Shown here piece by piece: positions 57,901-64,000 of a DNA stretch of 64,000 bases. Each line of letters opens with the position of its first letter. The stretch's first letter is position 1. The position numbers were made by a program, and so were the translations under genes. The notes under the pieces were generated by a model that was not told the origin of the DNA, did no database searches, and worked only from the letters and a program-made list of their open reading frames with translations. This stretch comes from Bilabrum cf. latius (Eukaryota; Bigyra: Bicosoecida; Bigyra; Bicosoecida): assembly GCA_965178125.1 (NCBI GenBank), contig OZ237753.1, positions 868,001 to 932,000 of the forward strand, written 5' to 3'.

Positions 57901-60900
57901 TTGCTCCCGGACAGAGCCTCCACCAAGTCCCAGATGGGTGCCCCGGCCGTCTCGGTGATGCTGCGGGGGAAGTACTCCAGCGGTGACTTGAGCAGCACGG
58001 CATTGAGCCACAGCCGGAGCAGCTCCGTCTCCTCCTGGTCCACGTGCCCCGGCATGCCCATGTCTGGAGGCAGCAGCTGGCCGTCCGGTCCGCTGGGCAA
58101 GGAACCCACGTAGCTCTTGCTGCCCCCCTTCTTGGAGGGGTCCTCACCGGAGGCTCTCCTACCCTTGGAGCCGCCTCCGCGGGCACCGGCCCCGCCAGAG
58201 GAGCCCGCGCTTCCACGTCCCGACCGACCCGCGCCACCGCCATTTCCACCAGCTGCTCGGCCCTTGGCTGGCCGCAGCAGGGGCCGCAGGAACGTGAGCG
58301 CCTGCTTGCGGTCCGTCCCTTGCGGAACCGCGCACGGCGCCGCACCAGGTGCCGCCATGAGCTCCAGCTCCCCCGCCTTGGCCTTGAGGTAGGGCACCGT
58401 GCTGAGGAGGCTCGAGTCCGTCACGCCAGAGACCGGCATGGGGTACCTGTTGCCCCTGTCGTCGTAGAAATCGATCGTGGCCGTGAAGGCCATGGGCTTC
58501 CTTGACTTGAAGGTGACCATGACCGGCAGAGCGGGCCGGCTGAGGCTGATGGTGGTGCCCTCGGGGAAGTAGATCTGCAGGGGGATCTTGGTCGGGTGCC
58601 TGTCCGTGGGCACCTTCCAACGGAGCTGGAGGTTGTCGAACCCGTGTCCCTCGATCAAAAAGGAGGACCAGGACATGCAGCCCAGAGGCACGGGCGGCAA
58701 CGTGGTCTCTGCCCTATCAAAGGCCAGCTGTGGCGCGACCCCCTGCCCCTCCATCTCCAGCACCACCACGCTCTCCCCGGACGGGACGGGCGGCGCGAAC
58801 CCGTCCATCAGCGCGTCCACCACCTGCCTCGCGTAGGACTCCCCCCCGAGATCCGCTGGCACGGGGGGCAGCTCGACCTCCTCGTCATCCGCGGCCCCGC
58901 TCTCCACGTGTGCCAGCAGCAGCCTCAGCGCGCCCTCTGCCTCGTCCCTCCTGCGCCTGGCCTCTGGCACGCTGTCGGCCAGGAACAGAGGCACTGCGGC
59001 CACGTACTGCTGAAAGCCCTGGGGCGCGAACAGCACGCCCAAGTCGCACGACTCGCTCGGCACCAGGTCGCCCTCCCCTGCCTCCACGCGGAAGGCCCGC
59101 CCCCCGGGGTCGCCCGCCTGGGCCGCCGCCTCTAGCCAAAACTGGCCCGCCGCGAACGCAACGGTGCCCGTCTCCTGCCGCGACTCGACCGTGACGTGCT
59201 GGCGGTAGGGCGCGCGCCGGGTCGGGTCCGGGTGGACGACCTTGAGCTAAAAGTTGCAGAGGGTCGGCTTGAGCACCAGCCTCGGGGGCACCGCCACTCC
59301 GGTGACCGTCCGGGCCAGCATCACCTTCGCCTTGGAGGGAAGCATGCCGAGGGCGCGCAGCGGCAGCATGAACTGCAGCCGCTGCGCCTCGTACGGCCTG
59401 TACTCGAGCTGCAGCCGCAGCACCTTGCCCGGTGCCATGCGGATCCTGAACTTGCGGGGACCCATGTCCGCCTTGGATGCTCGCTCACGCTCGAGGCCGT
59501 CCCCGGCGCCACGCTCGCCACCCTCCTCCCCTACCTCATCGCCGCCGTCCTCCCCATCCCCATCTTCGTCTGCCTTGATCGCGCTCGCATCCACCCCCGA
59601 TTCGACGACTTCCTCGTCAACCATGGAGGCGCCCTCTGCCACGAACACGCTGCCTTCCTCCTGCAGCCCAGCGCCCAGGCTCTCCTGGCTGCCCTCCTCG
59701 CCCACGCCGCCCCTCCCCGGCCGGGAGCTCCTCGGCAGCCTCGGCGGCAGCACGGCCATCTGGTCGAAGCTCCTCAGATTCACCACCACCTCCGCGGGGA
59801 TGCGCCCCGAGTTCTCCAGGGTCAGCGGCAGCCTCGCCCTGGAGCCCACGGACACCCGCCCGAAATCGAAGCTCGGCTCCAGGACCCGCACCTCGGGCGA
59901 CACCGCCTCTGCCTCCACCCCGATGGTCAGGTCGGCTCCCGCCCGAACCCGGATGCACACCTTGTCCTCGGCTGCTCGGAACGTCTTCTCTTTGCTGGAC
60001 ACGAGCCGCACCATGACCTGCATCTCGTCTCCAGGCCCGATCCGGCCCGAGGACGGGACCAGAGAGACGCCCTCCGGCGCCTCGTCCAGCTTCCACACCG
60101 CCGCGGTGGCCCCCTGGTTGGCCAGCATCACGGCAGTCTCGCGCTGCACGCCCACGGACACGGCCCCGAACTCCACCCTGTCCGCAGACGCGATCACGTC
60201 GGGCTCCTCGAGGTCCGCCTGCAGCTGCACCCGCACGGGCGGCTCCGAAGTGGACCCGCCCCTTACCAGCAGCGACGCGTGGGCCTGCACGGGCAGACCG
60301 ACCTACGGGCGAAACTTGACCCTCGCGATCGCGGTCTGCCCTGGCTGGATGCTGCCCGAGGGCGGGTCGATGACAAAGGCCGTCTCCTTCGGCTTGGGCC
60401 TCCACACGTACTCGGCCACGGCGTTGCCAGGGTTGTGAAGCTCGATGTCCTCGTGCAGGCCAAAGTCGGTGCTGCCCTCCGGAAAGCGAAAGACGATGTG
60501 ACGCTTGGAGGGCACCACCTCTACCGGCTTGACCACGGCGGTGCACATGAACCGGAACACGTGCTTCCCGTTGATCGTGTACAAAATCTCCCGCTTCATC
60601 TCAACCGCCTCGCGCTGGGGCACAAACACCAGGTCGAAGCCTGCCTTGCGGCCGGTGGGCACCACCTGAGAGGCCGGGAATGACTCTGCAAACTCCTCCG
60701 CGCCCTTGGGCATCACCAGAGACGCCAGCACCACCTGGGCCAGGTCGTTCGCCACCGCGAAGCACTTGGCCGTCCTGCTCCTCACGTTGACCTCGCCAAA
60801 GTCCACCACCCGAGGCCCCGCCTAGATCCCGGCCAGCAGCTCGGGGCCCAGCTTGAGACCGCAGTCGGTGGCCTCCGCCTGCGTGGTGGGCTGCGGCTTG

Positions 60901-63599
60901 AACTTGGCCACGATCAGCTTGTTCTGGTCGAACGTGTGCCGCACCGCACCCGGGCGCACGATGGGCTTCCCGTCCGTCCCGATCGGCCGCTGCATCCAGA
61001 GGTCGTCCTCGGCGGTGGGCACGTCCAGCCGCGGGCCCTCCATGTCGTCCTTCCCGTCCTCCATGCCCAGAGAGGTCATGTCGTCCCAGCGAGCCAGACG
61101 ACGGGCCTTGTGCGCGGCGCGCGTCTCCCGGGCCGTGGACCGCTTGCGGATGATCGAGTTGTACTTGTCCTTGTGCCCATGCTTGGCAGCGAGGTCGCCC
61201 AGCGTGTACGTGTAGGCCTGGTCCGTGGTCACCGACCCGGCGTGCACCGTGTCATCTTCCTCGGCCAGGCGCTCCCACGGCAAGGGCTTGACTCGCTTGC
61301 TGCCACCGAGGCCCGCCGTGGTCCCGGCCTGGCCACCGGCCGCCGTTCCTCCCCCAGCCAGCCCCCCACCGGCCCCCATGCGCGCCATGGTGGCCGCACC
61401 CATGGCAGCAGCCGTGGCAGCCGTCACGTCCTCGTCCTGGATCGAGGTCTCGGTCGGCAGCACCGTGCCCTTGTACCCTGGGATCGCCTTGAGCGCCCTC
61501 TGCGCGCTCTCCCTGTCCCCGGGCACCACCTGCAGCTGAGGCTTGTGGTCGGACAGCGGCAGACCGGGGCCCCTGGATCGTCTGAGCAGCCCGTCCGGCC
61601 CCGGCGGCGGCTGCTTGACCGCGTGACCCTCCAGCCTCATCTCCACGTCGACGAGGCCCTGGGCCCCCACTATGTGCATCCTGCGGCGGTGCACGCCAAG
61701 GCTGTGCGGGAGGAATGTCACGAGCACCTTCTGCGACCCCAGCGGCTGCACGCTGCCCTTCCGCGGCTTGATCCCGTAGTGCGCGGGGGCCTCTGCCCTC
61801 CACGGCATGGGCACTGACTCGCTGGGGTTCCTCAGGCGCACCCACACGTCCCTCCTCGCACCCACAGCGCAGGGCCCGAAAAACACGTCTCGGTGGCTGA
61901 CCTCCAGCGAGGGCCGTACCAGCATGCCGCGCACAGGCAGGACAACCCTCTGCTTGGTGGCCGCGCTCAGCAGGAGGATCTCCTGGGTCACGGCCTCCTG
62001 CAGCGGAGGGGGCACGAACCGCGCCAGCTCGTCTGGGAGTGCATCTGATCCGCTCGACGCGCCTGGGGCCAGCCCTCCCACCGGCACAGCTGCCCCCATG
62101 TCCTCGCCAGGACCCCCTTCCCCGCCCTTGCCTTCCTGCTCCCCGGCAGTCGCCGCCCCCGTCGCGCCTTTGCCTCCTCCTCCTCCTCCTCCGCCCCCGG
62201 ACACGAGCGTTCTTCCCATCGAGGCCGCCCGCTGGCTGAGGCCCAGCACCTTCCGCGCCTGCGCCTTGAACGGGACCGGCTTCTTCCGCTCCACCGGCCG
62301 GAAGGTGACTAGCAGCTCCTGCTGGCCCAGCGAGGGAACAGTGGCCTCATCCGGTGTGACGATCACGTCCCTCTAGCCAGGACCCAGAGACACCGCGCCA
62401 CCGGAGCCGGACCCACCCGCGCCAGCACCCGCACCCGCGCCTGCGCCTGCCCCGCCGTCGCCCCCCTGCACCAGCCCCTCTGCGGGGTCAAACACCTCTG
62501 CCTCCCCCGGCTTTCTCCTCCTAAACTGCTTGTCCACGGCAACTCGGAAAGAGGCCTCCTCGGGTCCGTTGTTCACCACGAGCAGCTTGAGCGTCCGCTC
62601 CCTACCCACCATGACCGGCTCGAAGGCGACCTCGTCCACCTGCCCCTTGCCCTCGGGCCACACCACTTCTAGAGAGTGCGCCAGGACACTGGCGCTCACA
62701 TCCACTGCGATGGGAGGCGCCCTGGATCCCTCCACCTCCAGCGTGGCAAGCGCCCTGAACACGTCCACTCGGTCTGCGTCCAAAGTGACCACCACCTCGT
62801 CCGTCGGCGCGCTGCTCCTAACCCTCCGCTGCTGCGCGGGAGTCACTGCCTCGTTGAGGTTCAGGCCCGCCGCCACGGGGTTGGCGGGGAGCTCCCCCTC
62901 GCTGGGGGAGAAGCTCAGGGGCAGCTCGCTGTCCCACCGGAGCCGCCAGCGAGACCCCGCCTGGCCGAGGCTGGCGATGCGCAGCCTGCGCTGCACCTTT
63001 CTGCCCACAGTCACATGCCCGAAATCCACCGTCGGGGATACCGGCTCGATCCGGGGGCAGGGCGCCAGGCCCAGCACAGGCACTCGAACCTCAAGGTCGC
63101 CGGACACGACCCGCACCTCGTCGCGGACGTCACGGCCATCCTTGTCCACCTCGATGAGCACCTCTACTGTCTGTTCTAGCCCAGGGGCGATGCCAGCGGT
63201 CGGCTTGTAGTTGGCCCGGATGTTAGGGTGTGTCGGGGGCACCACAGCGATGCGTCGCCGTCGGCTTCCAGAATTTTGAAGGCGAATCTCGGAGCGAAAT
63301 GACAGGCCCGGACGAATGCCGTGAAACACAATAGCTGCCGGAAATACGTGCAGCGGCCCAGCTTTGGCGGTTTCCCGTGTGGCGGCAGTCAGCACGTCAA
63401 TGTCGCCGATAGAGGGTGCGCCGTCCTGCAGTACCTATCTTGGAAGCAGCCGTGACCTCCGCACCTAACTGCTGTCATCTCCAGTGACACTTGACTGACT
63501 ATGAGCCTTCCCGCGCCCTGCCGAACTTTGGACGCTCCCTGAACTATTCGGATAGCGAGATCCGGCACCTGAGCCCGAGCTTGCCCTGGATTGGGACAT
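51996..63599 (-). CDS. CFAP47: CFAP47-like giant axonemal protein (ASH/MSP domains plus CH domain)
   Basis: A single intronless frame of 3,867 residues, ATG 63599 to TAA at 51996-51998, with TAGs at 63465, 63435, 62373, 60822, 60303, 59247 and 53181 read as Gln. It is built of many ASH/MSP/Hydin-type immunoglobulin-like domains, seen as recurring V-D-F-G-x-V-x-V-G, N-P-F-D-E-P-V, I-E-L-H-N-P-G-N and L-V-T-F-R-P motifs from the N terminus to the end. A calponin-homology-like domain at about residues 2170-2260 (L-R-D-G-T-V-V-A-G-I-L-R-S-H-C-P-F, F-K-A-C-P) is the feature that points to CFAP47 rather than HYDIN or CFAP65. Human CFAP47 is about 3,190 residues; here low-complexity inserts add length. 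CFAP47 is a central-apparatus protein of motile cilia, so this organism probably builds a motile 9+2 flagellum. Confidence 0.88.
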
Positions 63600-64000
63600 C
63601 ACTATAATGCAGTGAAACGATTGGAAGTGTAATTAATATGAAATTATTGCTGGAAAGTAGATTGCTTTCCCGATACGCCTCAGCCGTGCCGGTCCGCGGC
63701 CAGATAGCGGTGCCAACGGACACGCCAAAAAAATGGAGCCTAACAACGAACCTTCGATTCACTGCACGGGGTTCGGCGGCGTCCAAGTCACTCAAACGGC
63801 ACAATATAGATGGCAAGTTCCTGATTATGTGAGCCTGAGTCCATAAAGATGAAATAATTCAGCGATCGTGTTGGTGAATTGACCCGCAAATGACCCTGGA
63901 GCGCGAATTTGACTCGAGAATACGCATAAAACCGCCGCCTTTGGGTTGATATTGCCGCTCTGTTAGAAGAGAAAATAGCGAACGGTGCATTTCATCATTT
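63600..64000. other. Window end, promoter side of CFAP47-like gene
   Basis: 401 A+T-richer bases upstream of the CFAP47-like ATG. Short ORFs on both strands (63544-63816 minus, 63638-63832 plus) overlap and lack any domain. Nothing assigned. Confidence 0.4.

Noticed and set aside
1-64000. TAG as leucine, tyrosine, pyrrolysine or regulated readthrough
   Set aside because: Conserved positions in PREP and G-beta are Gln. More than 60 sites in unrelated housekeeping genes exclude programmed readthrough. No pyrrolysine context is seen, and other columns do not favour Leu or Tyr.
1-64000. UAA also reassigned to Gln, as in most ciliates
   Set aside because: TAA ends several genes exactly where homology ends, and I found no in-frame TAA inside a recognisable domain.
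1-64000. Genes are pseudogenes full of nonsense mutations
   Set aside because: There are no matching in-frame TGA or TAA codons, no frameshifts, and catalytic residues and splice sites are intact.
1-64000. CRISPR arrays, bacterial operons, insertion sequences or a phage
   Set aside because: No spaced repeats, transposase, integrase or terminal inverted repeats were seen; introns and protein families are eukaryotic.
1-64000. tRNA-Gln(CUA) gene within the window
   Set aside because: I looked for a cloverleaf with a CUA anticodon and T-loop signature in the intergenic gaps and found none that I can support by eye; a covariance-model scan is needed.

Overview
The window is nuclear DNA from a GC-rich, compact, probably flagellated eukaryote. 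Genes have GT-AG introns of about 55-335 bases. The proteins are eukaryotic: fimbrin, G-protein beta subunit, two spliceosomal proteins, prolyl oligopeptidase, N-terminal glutamine amidase, a cadherin-type receptor and a giant axonemal ASH/MSP protein. I cannot name the species or phylum from the sequence alone.

The main result is a variant genetic code. Almost every gene is broken by in-frame TAG codons, and each continues in the same frame with clear homology on both sides. By my hand count at least 60 such TAGs lie in about 18 genes. No gene ends with TAG: every terminal stop I can assign is TGA (18 genes) or TAA (5 genes). Where the family is well known, TAG falls on conserved glutamine: three sites in prolyl oligopeptidase and the S-A-S-Q-D-G-K site in G-beta. 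The code is therefore standard except UAG = Gln, with UAA and UGA as stops (same assignment as NCBI table 15). All gene models here use that code; an annotation with the standard code would shred them.

Layout. 1-743 (-): Gln-rich hypothetical, cut by the window edge. 1491-6157 (+): two tandem fimbrins with near-identical actin-binding exons. 6853-17704 (+): a 3,575-residue membrane receptor with RCC1-like, Cys-rich and cadherin repeats, a six-fold unrecognised repeat, a TM helix and a perfect 11 x 30 bp repeat in the tail. 18606-26940 (+): ubiquitin-like protein, NTAQ1, two small unknowns and a large coiled-coil multi-pass membrane protein. 27117-31586 (-): ARM-repeat protein, divergent from a TPMT-type methyltransferase (31704-32510). 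32778-39341: prolyl oligopeptidase, a FAXC/GST-fold membrane protein and an endonuclease/exonuclease/phosphatase enzyme head to head only 14 bp away. 39374-42119: small membrane protein, an unknown and a secreted TIM-barrel-like protein. 42629-45522: G-beta and cytosolic 5'-nucleotidase III, divergent. 45738-47629 (-): SNRNP27-like and SNIP1-like spliceosomal genes in tandem. 47753-51780 (-): an Arg/Ser-rich unknown and a secreted FN3-like protein. 51996-63599 (-): an intronless 11.6-kb CFAP47-like gene.

Functionally the window is a normal mixture. There is a cilium/flagellum theme (CFAP47-like, possible ARMC2-like), an actin/adhesion theme (fimbrins, cadherin receptor) and housekeeping RNA and protein turnover genes. 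Coordinates of introns are my manual GT-AG calls, checked for phase.
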